A DNA stretch of 64,000 nucleotides from Candidatus Proelusimicrobium volucris (GCA_944324665.1 CALUXD010000001.1:558001-622000), one strand, 5' to 3'. Shown: positions 22,485 through 31,620, numbered from the stretch's first letter. A program made the numbers and translations. Notes: a model not told the origin generated them from the letters alone.

Positions 22485-23844
22485 TTTTCTTTATAATCCT
22501 TTCCACCAAGCCGGTATTCATATTGCCGCTTGCGAAGTCCTCGTCGTTTACCATTATTTTATGGAAGTCCAAGGTAGTCGTTACGCCTTTGACATAAAAT
22601 TCGTTCAAAGCTCTTCTGCTGCGTTTTAAAGCTGTTTCTCTATCCGGCGCGAAGACTATAAGCTTCGCTATCAAACTGTCATAAAAAGAAGGTATAGTAT
22701 AGCCGGCGTGTACGTGGCTGTCGAGCCTTACTCCCAGCCCGCCCGCGGGTATCCATTCCTCTATCGTGCCGGGGCAGGGCATAAAATTCCTTTTATAGTC
22801 TTCGGCGTTGATGCGGTGCTCTATCGCGTGACAGCGCACTTCAAGCGCGCGCTGGGCGCTGATGTCGAGCTTTTTGCCTTGCGCTATGTCTATTTGCAGT
22901 TTTACCAAGTCCGTCCCGCTGACGAGTTCCGTTACCGGATGTTCCACCTGCAAACGGGTGTTTACTTCCATAAAATAGAAGTTATGGTTTTCGTCCATCA
23001 AAAATTCTACCGTACCCACGCCGCTGTAATTAGCCGCTTTTGCCAAGCGTATGGCGGCGGAGCAAAGCTCTTGCCTGACTTTGTCGGTAACGAAAGGAGA
23101 GGGCGATTCCTCGATAAGTTTTTGGTTCTTGCGCTGCATGGAACAATCCCTTTCCGGGAATGCCACTACATTGCCGTAATTGTCGGCCGCCATTTGCACT
23201 TCTATATGGCGCGGGTTTAAAACCAGCCTTTCAAAATATACTCTGCCGTCGCCGAACGCAGCCTTTGCCTCGCCCTGCGCGGTATCAAGCGCTTTTTGGA
23301 AATCTTCTTCCCCGAACGCAGGGCGCATGCCTCTTCCGCCGCCGCCCATAGTCGCTTTTATCATTATCGGGAAACCGACTTTCTTTGCCGCTTTAAGAAA
23401 ATCCTTTTCTACAACGCCGTCCGAACCGGGTATTACCGGCACCTTGGCGGAAATAGCCAAAGCTCTGGCGTGTGCTTTCTCTCCAAGTTTTAAAATGGCT
23501 TGGGGAGTGGGGCCGATAAAAGTCATGCCGTTGTCTATGACGGCTTGTGCAAAGCGTGCGTTTTCCGATAAAAAGCCGTAACCGGGGTGTACCGCTTGCG
23601 CCCCGCTGATTTTGCACGCGGCTATTACCGCGTCTATATCCAAATAGCTGGAGGAGGACGGCCCCGCGCCTATACAAACGGCTTCGTCGGCCTGGCTTAC
23701 GTGCGCGGAATATTTATCCGCCTCGGAATATATGGCTACGGATTTGATGCCCATTTCTTTCAATGTGCGTATAATGCGCAGCGCTATTTCGCCCCTGTTG
23801 GCGATTAGAACTTTAGTAAAAGGTTTTATAGTTTCTTTAGTCAT
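22468..23844 (-). CDS. accC: Biotin carboxylase subunit of acetyl-CoA carboxylase
   Basis: 458 residues, the usual length. ATP-grasp enzyme carboxylating the biotin on AccB. Visible: KVLIANRGEIALRIIRTLKE at the N-terminus, HPGYGFLSENA, KATMGGGGRGMR (ATP-binding loop), PERDCSMQRKNQKLIEESPSP and FMEVNTRLQVEHPVTE. It begins 3 nt after the accB stop. The carboxyltransferase subunits accA and accD are not in the window. Confidence 0.97.
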   Translation of the reverse strand: MTKETIKPFTKVLIANRGEIALRIIRTLKEMGIKSVAIYSEADKYSAHVSQADEAVCIGAGPSSSSYLDIDAVIAACKISGAQAVHPGYGFLSENARFAQAVIDNGMTFIGPTPQAILKLGEKAHARALAISAKVPVIPGSDGVVEKDFLKAAKKVGFPIMIKATMGGGGRGMRPAFGEEDFQKALDTAQGEAKAAFGDGRVYFERLVLNPRHIEVQMAADNYGNVVAFPERDCSMQRKNQKLIEESPSPFVTDKVRQELCSAAIRLAKAANYSGVGTVEFLMDENHNFYFMEVNTRLQVEHPVTELVSGTDLVKLQIDIAQGKKLDISAQRALEVRCHAIEHRINAEDYKRNFMPCPGTIEEWIPAGGLGVRLDSHVHAGYTIPSFYDSLIAKLIVFAPDRETALKRSRRALNEFYVKGVTTTLDFHKIMVNDEDFASGNMNTGLVERIIKKNESKK

Positions 23845-23847
23845 AGT

Positions 23848-24222
23848 CTATGGCTCTATAAAGAAAAGAGGCTGGCCGTATTCCACTGCCGCGCCTTCCG
23901 AGGCTAAAATGATTTTTAAAGTCCCTTTTACGGGTGAGGAAACCTCTTTTACGGTTTTGTTCATTTCGACATAACCCAAGATATCGCCCTGTTTTACGGC
24001 CATATTTTCTTTAACGGTTACGGCTTTGCCTTTTTTGCCCAAGCCGTATATGCCTACCGCAGGCGCTTTTACCGCCGTAAGTTTGCAAGAAAAATCGGAC
24101 GCTTTGGGGTTTTTCGCCGCGGTGGATATTTCCACGCTGACGCCGTCTTTTTTAAACACTACTTCCTGTAAATCGGTGGTTTTGGACCACGCTATAAAAT
24201 CCGAAAGGGTTTTCGTATCCAT
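23848..24222 (-). CDS. accB: Biotin carboxyl carrier protein with an altered biotinylation motif
   Basis: 124 residues from ATG 24222, chosen because an AAGGAGA site lies 5 nt upstream; an ATG at 24243 would place that site inside the gene. N-terminal helix (TLSDFIAWSKTTDLQEVVFKKDG) and linker, then the biotinyl domain (residues ~52-124, VKAPAVGIYGLG and GQPLFFIEP). The normal carrier motif EAMKM is here E-M-N-K-T, with Lys89 at the expected hairpin tip. The methionines on both sides of the lysine are therefore missing or shifted. First gene of the operon with accC. Confidence 0.9.
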   Translation of the reverse strand: MDTKTLSDFIAWSKTTDLQEVVFKKDGVSVEISTAAKNPKASDFSCKLTAVKAPAVGIYGLGKKGKAVTVKENMAVKQGDILGYVEMNKTVKEVSSPVKGTLKIILASEGAAVEYGQPLFFIEP

Positions 24223-24337
24223 AAAATCTCCTTGTATATACATATTACCATTTATGAAATAATATTGAAAGTTTTAAGGGATATTCCGATATATCTCTTT
24301 ATAATCTGTTTCCGTTAGTTTTACCGTTATTTTTAAA

Positions 24338-24369
24338 AACAAAAACGGGGCGATATTGCCGCCCCGTTT
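24338..24369 (-). terminator. Terminator of the pgm-to-rluD operon
   Basis: 10-bp stem AAACGGGGCG/CGCCCCGTTT with a T-rich tract on the minus strand. Confidence 0.85.
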
Positions 24370-24396
24370 GTTTTGCCGATATTAAAAAGGTGTTTT

Positions 24397-25305
24397 TTAG
24401 ATTTTTCCTTCTTTTATCTTTTCCCAACAGCCCGCGAAATCTTTTGGCGGTTCCGCTTGAAAAGAAAGTCTTTTCCCGGTAAAAGGGTGCGCAAATTCCA
24501 GCTTTCTTGCGTGAAGCATCAACCTGGGCGCCTGCGCGCCTTTATAAAGCCAGTCGCCCAATACGGGGAATCCCAGCCAGCTCATATGCACGCGCAGCTG
24601 ATTTGTCCGCCCCGTTTTAGGGCGCAGTTCCATAAAGCAGAAGCCGTTGGCCCGTTCTTTAACTTTGTATTCGGTTATAGCCTCTCGTCCGAGGGGGGAG
24701 GCTTTTATTTTCCCGCCGCTCACCCTGCCGATAGGGACGTTTATTATCCCCTCGTCCTGCGGCAGATTCCCGCAGCAAATGGCGTTGTAGGTCTTTGACA
24801 TTTCCCTCTCGGCAAACATCGCGCTTGCCGCCTGTTGGAAGTCCTCGTTTTTCGCGATTAGCATAATGCCGCTGGTTTCCCTGTCCAAACGGTGCACGAG
24901 CCCCGCTCTGGGCGGATTTTCAAAGTTTTTTATTTTGCTTTTCAGCAGGGCGCTTACCAAAGTTTCCTCCATATTGTCCAATACTTCTGGATTTTCCTCC
25001 CAGGAGGAGCTTTGCGGGTGCACTAAAAGTCCGGCGGGTTTGTTGATTACCAAAAAGTCTTTGGTTTCCGCTACGGTTATGTCTTTTATATTCAAACTGA
25101 CGGAACTTTGCGGCCAGTTTATTTCCACTATGTCGCCGTCTTCAAGCGGCCAGGAGGGTTTCCTCTCTTTCCCGTTCACCGATACCGCCCCGCCTTTTAT
25201 CAGGTTCTGTATAAAATTCCTGGGATAATTTTCGCAATATTCCGTAACGAAAATATCCAAACGTTTGCTTTTGCCCTCAAATATTATCGTTTGCTTTTTT
25301 TGCAT
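24397..25305 (-). CDS. RluA/RluD-family pseudouridine synthase
   Basis: 302 residues. An N-terminal S4 RNA-binding domain (RLDIFVTEYCENYPRNFIQNLIKGGAVSVNG) is followed by the catalytic domain with GLVHRLDRETSGIMLIAKN, where Asp141 is the catalytic residue. RTNQLRVHMSWLGFPVLGDWLYKG follows. It probably modifies 23S rRNA uridines (RluD/YlyB group); the exact sites cannot be told. Its start lies 29 nt inside the end of lgt and it closes the operon. Confidence 0.93.
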   Translation of the reverse strand: MQKKQTIIFEGKSKRLDIFVTEYCENYPRNFIQNLIKGGAVSVNGKERKPSWPLEDGDIVEINWPQSSVSLNIKDITVAETKDFLVINKPAGLLVHPQSSSWEENPEVLDNMEETLVSALLKSKIKNFENPPRAGLVHRLDRETSGIMLIAKNEDFQQAASAMFAEREMSKTYNAICCGNLPQDEGIINVPIGRVSGGKIKASPLGREAITEYKVKERANGFCFMELRPKTGRTNQLRVHMSWLGFPVLGDWLYKGAQAPRLMLHARKLEFAHPFTGKRLSFQAEPPKDFAGCWEKIKEGKI

Positions 25306-26056
25306 AGTTCCTCTTGGCCAAAAAGACCGCGGTCGCCGCCGCCAAAATCAGGGCGATTATCTGCGAGGGCGAAAGCCCAAGGAAAAATCCGCCTCTGTCG
25401 TCGGCGCGCATAAATTCCGTAAAAAATCTTATCAGCGAATAACCCAATACGTATGCCGCGGTTACATTGCCTTCTTTTTGGGGTTTTTTCGCCATTTTGT
25501 TAAGCGTCAGAAAAAGTATGAATACCAAACCCGCTTCTATAATTTGCACGGGGTAAAGCGCGTGGCCGTGCAAATGGTCCGGCACCAGCGAATCGGGGCT
25601 GGTAAAACGGACTCCCAAATATTGCGGGGCTTCTTTGCCGTAGCAGCAGCCAGCCAGAAAACAGCCCACTCTGCCTATGGCGTGGCCAAGGGCGACTGCC
25701 GGCGCAAAGAAATCCGCCGCTTTAAAAAACGGAATTTTATTTTTTCTTACGGCCCATAATCCCGCCGCTCCCGCGCCGATAAGCCCGCCGAAAAACACAA
25801 AGCCGTAGCGCAGTTTTTCAATTAAAGTCGAAGCGGAAAAAGCGTCGTAATTAAACAATATAAAAAATAATTTACCGCCTATCAGCGCGCCCAAAATAAG
25901 ATAGAAAATAATATCGAGCAGCTTATCTTTGTTTAAGCCCAGCCGCTCTCTGTATTGAAGGCAATAAAATATCGCCGCCAAATAGCCCAGCGCCGTCATT
26001 ACGCCGTACATCGGTATGGCTTTGCCGAAAATTTCAGGCAGCAGATAAGGATACAT
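25277..26056 (-). CDS. lgt: Prolipoprotein diacylglyceryl transferase
   Basis: 259 residues from ATG 26056, which has a GGAGGG site 4 nt upstream and the family N-terminus (MYPYLLPEIFGKAIPMYGVM). A longer reading from 26155 adds 33 residues encoded inside the HAD gene and is rejected. About seven membrane segments. The signature block appears as GRVGCFLAGCCYGKEAP, a common variant of HGRIGNF.NGE. It transfers diacylglycerol to the lipobox cysteine, which fits the many lipoproteins in this window. Confidence 0.94.
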   Translation of the reverse strand: MYPYLLPEIFGKAIPMYGVMTALGYLAAIFYCLQYRERLGLNKDKLLDIIFYLILGALIGGKLFFILFNYDAFSASTLIEKLRYGFVFFGGLIGAGAAGLWAVRKNKIPFFKAADFFAPAVALGHAIGRVGCFLAGCCYGKEAPQYLGVRFTSPDSLVPDHLHGHALYPVQIIEAGLVFILFLTLNKMAKKPQKEGNVTAAYVLGYSLIRFFTEFMRADDRGGFFLGLSPSQIIALILAAATAVFLAKRNYAKKANDNI

Positions 26057-26687
26057 TTTCCCTCCGTAACAAGGCCAAAGCGGCGGTATAATCTTCAAAA
26101 TGGTTATACGGAATAGCGTTCTTTTGGAGCAGGGCGGCAAGCCTGGAAGTCGCAAATATCATATCCGCCGCTTTTGCCGCGTTGAAATCGCCCGGCCCGT
26201 CGCCGAAGAATATTACTTTATACCCCAGTTCCTTATAATGCCTTACTCTGGATTCTTTAAATTCTTCCATACTAAGACCGTTATAATTGGGGAAAGATAC
26301 TTCTATGCCTTCGGGCTTTATTACGCCCGTAACGCTGCCGATGTCTATCGGGCCGCAGTCAAAAGCCCTGAGTACGGGCTTGATGTAAATGTCAAGCCCG
26401 CCCGATGCTATTTCAAATGGAATATTATTTTCTTTGGCGTAGCGGCACAGCTCCTTAAAGCCTGGGCGCACCAAAGCCTTTTGTAATATTATCGCCTCAA
26501 AATCCTCTTTCGTGGTTTTTACCGAGCCGAAATGGCTTTTCATCCATTCGCGCGCGTCGGCTTTACTGTTATAGGCGTGTTCTATTTTTTGCGGGGTCGT
26601 AAGCCCGTAATGAAGGCACAAGGCATTGCCTATGTCCTCGGTAGTGATGGTTCCGTCAAAATCGGTAATAAGGGCGTATTTCGTCAT
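26034..26687 (-). CDS. HAD-family phosphatase (MtnX/phosphoserine-phosphatase-like)
   Basis: 217 residues. HAD motif I DFDGTITTED (nucleophile Asp9, acid/base Asp11), motif II in EIASGGLDIYI, and motifs III/IV around Lys and FFGDGPGDFNAAKAADMIFA. A small C1-type cap lies between. This arrangement matches HAD-IB enzymes such as MtnX, but no methionine-salvage genes are near, so the substrate stays open. It overlaps the MBL gene by 4 nt (ATGA) and lgt by 23 nt. Confidence 0.82.
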   Translation of the reverse strand: MTKYALITDFDGTITTEDIGNALCLHYGLTTPQKIEHAYNSKADAREWMKSHFGSVKTTKEDFEAIILQKALVRPGFKELCRYAKENNIPFEIASGGLDIYIKPVLRAFDCGPIDIGSVTGVIKPEGIEVSFPNYNGLSMEEFKESRVRHYKELGYKVIFFGDGPGDFNAAKAADMIFATSRLAALLQKNAIPYNHFEDYTAALALLRRENVSLSAA

Positions 26688-27310
26688 ATAATGTCTTCAA
26701 AGTTATCTGGCTCCCTCAAGGCCATTTTGATAAAGGGATTATTTTTTACTTCCTTCTCTATTGTGGTATTGCCAGTGCCGTCCGCCCCGTAGGAATGGCC
26801 CGCGTAGACTATGGTTTTGCCGGGCAGTTTTGCCAAACGTTGGAGGCTTTTTGACATCTCCCTCGGGTTGGATCCCGGCAAATCGGTTCTGCCGCAGGCA
26901 TTGGGGAATAGCGTGTCGCCCGTAAAAAGTATATCGCCTATTTTAATGCATACGGAGCCTTTAGTATGCCCGGGCGTGCTTAAAAACTCCACGTTCAAGC
27001 CCGCTATTTTGGTCTTGTAATCGCCTTCATAAGTAATGAGGTCTTCCTCAGGCAGATTGCTGTTATAGGCGTCGGCCGCGTTGATGTATCCTTTGATTTT
27101 ATATTTTGTCATCAATTCGTGCGAGCCGGTAACGTGGTCATAGTGGCCGTGCGTAAACAGTACGGCTTCGGGCGTCAGTTTTTCTTCTTCTATAAGTTTA
27201 TAGATGGCTTTCATATCCCAAGTGGGGTCTATTATCAAAGCCTTGCCTTTGTGTTCCACTACATAGGTGCAGTTGGCCATTTCGCCAAGTTGGAGAATGT
27301 ATACTTTCAT
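26684..27310 (-). CDS. MBL-fold hydrolase (glyoxalase II-like)
   Basis: 208 residues. The metal motif HxHxDH is seen in FTHGHYDHVTGS, with later ligands in STPGHTKGSVCIKIGD, FTGDTLFPNACGRTDLPG and VYAGHSYG. It belongs to the hydroxyacylglutathione-hydrolase-like group without the C-terminal glyoxalase II domain. It could hydrolyse thioesters; a role in methylglyoxal detoxification (mgsA is in the window) is only a guess. ATGA overlaps on both sides show coupled translation. Confidence 0.88.
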   Translation of the reverse strand: MKVYILQLGEMANCTYVVEHKGKALIIDPTWDMKAIYKLIEEEKLTPEAVLFTHGHYDHVTGSHELMTKYKIKGYINAADAYNSNLPEEDLITYEGDYKTKIAGLNVEFLSTPGHTKGSVCIKIGDILFTGDTLFPNACGRTDLPGSNPREMSKSLQRLAKLPGKTIVYAGHSYGADGTGNTTIEKEVKNNPFIKMALREPDNFEDII

Positions 27311-27582
27311 TTTTCTATCCTAAATTCAATTTCGCCCGGCTTTACCATATGGTATTTGACGCGCGCCGTCCTTTGCAGATAGGAGGTATCGCCGTCCAAT
27401 ATTTTTTGGTATTCCTCGGTAAGTTCTTTATATTCTTCGTCAAGAGCGGCGGAATGGGCGTTGAGTTTTTTCAGCTCAAAGATATTGTGCATCAAACTGA
27501 AGAAATTTCCGTTGAACAGAAGTATCGCCGCCATCGCTGCCGCTATTATCAGAAAAGTTTTCGCTTTCTTTATAAAACTCAT
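27307..27582 (-). CDS. Septum formation initiator (FtsB/DivIC-like)
   Basis: 91 residues. One membrane segment (about residues 8-25, TFLIIAAAMAAILLF), a coiled coil (FELKKLNAHSAALDEEYKELTEEYQKIL) and a short C-terminal block YLQRTARVKYHMVKPGEIEF, which is the FtsB/DivIC signature. Part of the FtsQLB-type division complex. It lies directly after eno with a 4-nt overlap, an order also well known from proteobacteria. Confidence 0.9.
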   Translation of the reverse strand: MSFIKKAKTFLIIAAAMAAILLFNGNFFSLMHNIFELKKLNAHSAALDEEYKELTEEYQKILDGDTSYLQRTARVKYHMVKPGEIEFRIEK

Positions 27583-28847
27583 TTCGCAAACACCGTATCT
27601 TTAGCGTAAAGCGCCTTTTTGCCCAGTTCCTCTTCTATCAGCAAAAGGCGGTTGTATTTAGCCAAACGTTCGCTTCTGGCGGGTGCGCCCGTTTTTATGG
27701 CGCCCGCGTTTACGGCTAGTGCCAAATCCGCTATAAAACTGTCTTCCGTTTCACCAGAACGATGCGAAATTATGCAGGAATAGCCCGCCGCCTTGGCCAA
27801 ATATATCACGTCTATCGTTTCGCTTACGCTGCCTATCTGATTTAATTTTATCAAAATTGAATTGGCCGCCTTTTCCGCTATGCCCCGCTCCAGACGGATT
27901 TTATTGGTTACGAATAAATCGTCGCCCACTATATTTATCTTCTTGCCCAGCTTGGCCGTCAAATGGCGCCAGCCGTCCCAATCGTCTTCGTGAAGAGGGT
28001 CCTCTATCGAAAGCAGCGGATAGCGTTTAATCCAATCGCCGTAAATTGCCGTCATTTGGGCGGAAGTCTTGTTTTTGCCTTCAAATTTGTAAAAGCCGTT
28101 ATGATAAAATTCGCTCGCCGCCGCGTCCAGCGCGAGGCTCATTTTTGGGTATCCCGCCTTTTTAGCCGCTTCAATAATTGTTTTTAACACATCGGAGTGT
28201 TTGCTTATTTTGGGGGCGAAACCACCCTCGTCGCCTACCGCGGTCACCATACCCTTTTTAGCCAAATCCTTTTTTAGAACGTGATACGTTTCCGCCGCAG
28301 CGCGCAGCGCTTCTTTGAAAGACGGCGCGAAAGCGGGCACTATCATAAATTCCTGTACGTCCAGGCCGCTGTCGGCGTGTTTGCCGCCGTTGATTATGTT
28401 GAGCATCGGCGTAGGCATCAGCCATTTCTTTTCTTTAAGGCCGTACACTTCCCTTATGTGGCGATAGAGCGGCTTTTTCGCCGACGCGGCGCCCGCCCTC
28501 AAGGCGGCCATCGATACCGCCAATATCGCGTTTGCGCCCAAGCGGGATTTGTTTTTTGTTCCGTCCAAATCCAGCATTGCTTGGTCAAGCGCACGTATAT
28601 CGTTAACGTCTTTGCCTTTAAGGATTTTCTCTATTTTCGATATGTTCTTTACGGCCTTGAGTACGCCTTTGCCGTTGTAGCGAGAGTCATTGTCGCGCAG
28701 TTCCAAGGCCTCGTGGCTGCCTGTTGAAGCACCGCTTGGTACGGCTGCGGAACCTGCCGCGCCGTCTTGCAAGACGATGTCGGCCTGCACGGTGGGAAAA
28801 CCGCGCGAATCCAGAATTTCCCTTGCTTTTACCGCCTTTATCTTCAT
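27579..28847 (-). CDS. eno: Enolase
   Basis: 422 residues. Interconverts 2-phosphoglycerate and phosphoenolpyruvate. Visible: AREILDSRGFPTVQADIVL, PSGASTGSHEALELRD, NIINGGKHADSGLDVQEFMI, GDEGGFAPK, SIEDPLHEDDWDGW, VGDDLFVTN, LIKLNQIGSVSETIDVI and SHRSGETEDSFIADLA. The VGDDLFVTN and SHRSGETEDS blocks hold metal- and substrate-binding residues. Glycolysis; placed between pgm and the division gene. Confidence 0.98.
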   Translation of the reverse strand: MKIKAVKAREILDSRGFPTVQADIVLQDGAAGSAAVPSGASTGSHEALELRDNDSRYNGKGVLKAVKNISKIEKILKGKDVNDIRALDQAMLDLDGTKNKSRLGANAILAVSMAALRAGAASAKKPLYRHIREVYGLKEKKWLMPTPMLNIINGGKHADSGLDVQEFMIVPAFAPSFKEALRAAAETYHVLKKDLAKKGMVTAVGDEGGFAPKISKHSDVLKTIIEAAKKAGYPKMSLALDAAASEFYHNGFYKFEGKNKTSAQMTAIYGDWIKRYPLLSIEDPLHEDDWDGWRHLTAKLGKKINIVGDDLFVTNKIRLERGIAEKAANSILIKLNQIGSVSETIDVIYLAKAAGYSCIISHRSGETEDSFIADLALAVNAGAIKTGAPARSERLAKYNRLLLIEEELGKKALYAKDTVFAK

Positions 28848-28873
28848 ACTTATACCCCCTGTTAAGGACGGCT

Positions 28874-30355
28874 TTAATCTTCCGATAAAGACTGTATTAT
28901 CTTTTGGGCTTCGGCTATCAATTTCGCGGGTGCCGCTTCTTCCTTAGCCTCGGCGTAGATCCTTATCAGATGTTCCGTGCCGGAAGGCCTTAAAGCCAGC
29001 CAGCTGCCGTTCCTTAAAATAAATTTAAATCCGTCGGTTTGGTCAATCCTCCAAACGGAAGTCTTGTTGATGGACAGCGGCGGACGGAGGTTCAACTTCT
29101 CCATAATTTGGTTGATTTCAAGTTCGCGCTTGGGTATGCTGACCTTTTTATCGTAATACATATTGTATTTCTTGTAGAAATCCTTAAACAACTGTTTTAG
29201 CGTTTTGCCGCTTACCGCCAGCATTTCCAACGTGAGCATACAAGCCGCCAAACCGTCTTTGTCTGGCATGTGGTTTGATATGGCTATGCCGCCCGATTCT
29301 TCCGCACCGAAGATGTATTGGCCTGTCATCATAAGTTCGTTTATGTATTTAAATCCGACAGGCGTTTCCCTTACCGCCAAACCGTGCGCTTTTGCCACTT
29401 CGTCTATCAAATTTGTGGTGATTAAACTCCTGCATACCCTGCCTTTTTGGCCGCGGTATTCTATTATATGTTCCAGCAGTATAGGCGCGATTTGGTTGGG
29501 GGATATCCAATAACCATCGGGCCCGATTATGCCGAATTTATCGCAGTCGCTGTTGCAGGCGATACCGACGTCAAGTTTCTTTTTAACTACCAATTTGCTT
29601 AACTCCGCGAGGGCTATCGGCCCGGCATTGGGGACCTTGCCCCCGAAAAGCACGTCCGTGCCTTCGTGCAGGCCCTCCACTTCGCAGCCGCAGAGTTTCA
29701 AAAATTCCCTAAAATAATTGTCAGCCGTGCCAAAAAGAGGATCTATGCCCACTTTGAGTTTTGCTTTCTTTATCGCTTTTACGTTTATCAAAGAGGCTAA
29801 ATGTTTGATATATTCGTCTCTAAAGTTAAATTCGCTTACCGCCGAATTTTTGTAGCCGAACTCCGGCAGTTCTTTTACGGAACTGGCGGCAGGGGTATTG
29901 GCTTCTATGTCGGCGATAACCTCGTTATTGGCTATACCGCCGTAATAGGAAATCCATTTAAGGCCGTTTTGGGTATAATCGGCTTCGCTGGCGGTGATTA
30001 CCACCGCGCCTACGGCGCCTTCCTTAAGCACCGCCCATTCAGCTACCGGCGTAGGCAAAGGATAAAACGCCCTCTTGACGCTTATGCCTTTTGAGGCCAA
30101 AACGTCGCAGACTATATCGGCGAATTTATCCGACATAAATCTGGTATCGGTGCCCACTATCACAAGCGGCCTTTTGAATTTAAAACCTCTTTCGTGTATA
30201 TGCTTTTGGTATCCTTCGCCTTCAAATCCGTAATATTCGTCCGTAAAGATATGCTCGGCTATGCCAACGGAGAGTCTGTAAATGGTTTGGGCGGTAACAT
30301 TTTCCGCGATGGTGCCTCTGAACCCGGCGGTAGAAAACTTGATATCATTGGCCAT
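28874..30355 (-). CDS. Phosphoglucomutase/phosphomannomutase family protein with altered catalytic motifs
   Basis: 493 residues from ATG 30355, which has a GAGG site and the family N-terminus IKFSTAGFRGTI. The longer reading from 30478 adds 41 unrelated residues. The usual phosphoserine loop TASHNP reads TASEADYTQNG; the serine is kept. The metal loop DGDxDR reads NSDCDKFG, with the first Asp replaced by Asn and Arg by Lys. The sugar-binding GEESGG (AEESGGIA) and phosphate-binding RPSGTEHLIRIY are intact. Probably a hexose-phosphate mutase of an unusual subgroup. It starts the operon with eno, 26 nt upstream. Confidence 0.85.
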   Translation of the reverse strand: MANDIKFSTAGFRGTIAENVTAQTIYRLSVGIAEHIFTDEYYGFEGEGYQKHIHERGFKFKRPLVIVGTDTRFMSDKFADIVCDVLASKGISVKRAFYPLPTPVAEWAVLKEGAVGAVVITASEADYTQNGLKWISYYGGIANNEVIADIEANTPAASSVKELPEFGYKNSAVSEFNFRDEYIKHLASLINVKAIKKAKLKVGIDPLFGTADNYFREFLKLCGCEVEGLHEGTDVLFGGKVPNAGPIALAELSKLVVKKKLDVGIACNSDCDKFGIIGPDGYWISPNQIAPILLEHIIEYRGQKGRVCRSLITTNLIDEVAKAHGLAVRETPVGFKYINELMMTGQYIFGAEESGGIAISNHMPDKDGLAACMLTLEMLAVSGKTLKQLFKDFYKKYNMYYDKKVSIPKRELEINQIMEKLNLRPPLSINKTSVWRIDQTDGFKFILRNGSWLALRPSGTEHLIRIYAEAKEEAAPAKLIAEAQKIIQSLSED

Positions 30356-30498
30356 AAATACCTCATAAATATATAAATCTGTTAAAGCAATATACAAAAA
30401 TTTAAGCCAAAAGGAAAGACGCGCCGCAAATATGCTTGGCAAGATATTTCGCTTTCCGCCTTTTGCGCGCCCGCGCAACGGGACTTGTATATATTTGC

Positions 30499-30504
30499 TA
30501 AAAT
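30499..30504 (+). promoter_or_regulatory. Extended -10 element at the lptF start codon
   Basis: TGC-TAAAAT; the predicted transcription start is the G of the GTG codon at 30511. No Shine-Dalgarno is present. Confidence 0.4.
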
Positions 30505-30510
30505 AATTCT

Positions 30511-31620
30511 GTGCCGGGAATAATATTTAGATATATATCAAAAAACTTGGCGATATTCTTTTTGGGAATATTGTTCGTGTTCGTTTTTGTCGTTTTTATG
30601 GGGCAGTTCTCCCAAATATTTACCTATGCCATGAACTACGGAGCCGACGTGTTTTGGGTCTTCACCACTATGCTGTATATGGTGCCCGATATATTGGTGC
30701 TTAGCGTGCCTATGGCTTTGCAGATCGCCATTTTGATGACGCTTACCTCCATGGGCCAGACGGGCGAGATTATGGCGCTGCGCGCGGCGGGTTTTTCTTT
30801 TACGGAAATAGCGCGCCCTGTCCTTATTTTCGCGCTGTTGCTTGTGGCCGTAATGACGGGCCTTAACGGCTGGCTCAGCCCTTTGGGCCGCCACCATGTG
30901 GAGCAAAGCAAGGAAGATATAGCCTCCAAAATATCGAAAGTAAACATAGAACCGCGCACTTTCATCGATTTGGGCGATTGGGATTTATTCGCCGAAGACG
31001 TCGATAAGGACAATAATATTATCTATCAGGTCCATCTCTCTCGCAAAAACGACGACAGCGCCCTAAGCACCAAGGTAAACGCTTCCAGAGGCAAGGTTGA
31101 TATAGGTTCGCAGGGAATAAGGCTCACTTTATTTAAGGGGCAGATGCAGAGGGTATATTCTTTGGAAAGCAGGAAGATAATCACCTCCGAATTTAATAAG
31201 TACGAAGTTTATATCCCTCTAAGCCAAAAGAGTACTGACGACCGTCGTTTAAAAGCGGCCGAGCTTACAACGCCGGCGCTTATTAAAGCGGTAAGGCAAG
31301 GCAAGGATTCAATGGGGGAAAAGGAGTGGCGGGAGTATCGCCCCGCGATTAGCTATCGTATGTCTATGGCTTTATGTCCTTTGATATTTTTTCTTTTAAG
31401 CTGCCCGGTAGCTTTTATCACCACCAAAAAAGCAGGCCGCGCCGGCGCGATGATATACAGCTTGGCGTTTATCTTTGCTTATTTCGGGCTGATAACCATA
31501 GGCAACAGCGTAGCGGAAAAGACCGATATTACATTTTTGGTATATAGCGCGCCGTTTTTGCCGGTAATAGCCGGTTTGGCGGCGGGCGTTTATTTGTGGA
31601 AGAAGAGGCTTTCAGACTGA
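30511..31620 (+). CDS. lptF: LPS export permease LptF
   Basis: 369 residues, GTG start. YjgP/YjgQ family: three N-terminal membrane segments (about 11-33, 47-75 and 97-117), a periplasmic beta-jellyroll (~130-270), then three C-terminal segments. Visible: LSVPMALQIAILMTLTSMGQTGEIMALRAAGFSF, the coupling-helix block of this family. With LptG it forms the membrane part of the LptB2FG transporter that extracts lipopolysaccharide from the inner membrane. lptB is not in the window. Its stop overlaps the lptG start (TGATG). Confidence 0.92.
   Translation: MPGIIFRYISKNLAIFFLGILFVFVFVVFMGQFSQIFTYAMNYGADVFWVFTTMLYMVPDILVLSVPMALQIAILMTLTSMGQTGEIMALRAAGFSFTEIARPVLIFALLLVAVMTGLNGWLSPLGRHHVEQSKEDIASKISKVNIEPRTFIDLGDWDLFAEDVDKDNNIIYQVHLSRKNDDSALSTKVNASRGKVDIGSQGIRLTLFKGQMQRVYSLESRKIITSEFNKYEVYIPLSQKSTDDRRLKAAELTTPALIKAVRQGKDSMGEKEWREYRPAISYRMSMALCPLIFFLLSCPVAFITTKKAGRAGAMIYSLAFIFAYFGLITIGNSVAEKTDITFLVYSAPFLPVIAGLAAGVYLWKKRLSD

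Noticed and set aside
22708-23220. Open frame of 170 codons opposite accC
   Set aside because: Shadow of a highly conserved gene; no recognisable protein.
26057-26155. N-terminal extension of lgt by 33 residues
   Set aside because: The extra part is encoded inside the HAD gene, is not lgt-like, and the internal ATG has a GGAGGG site.
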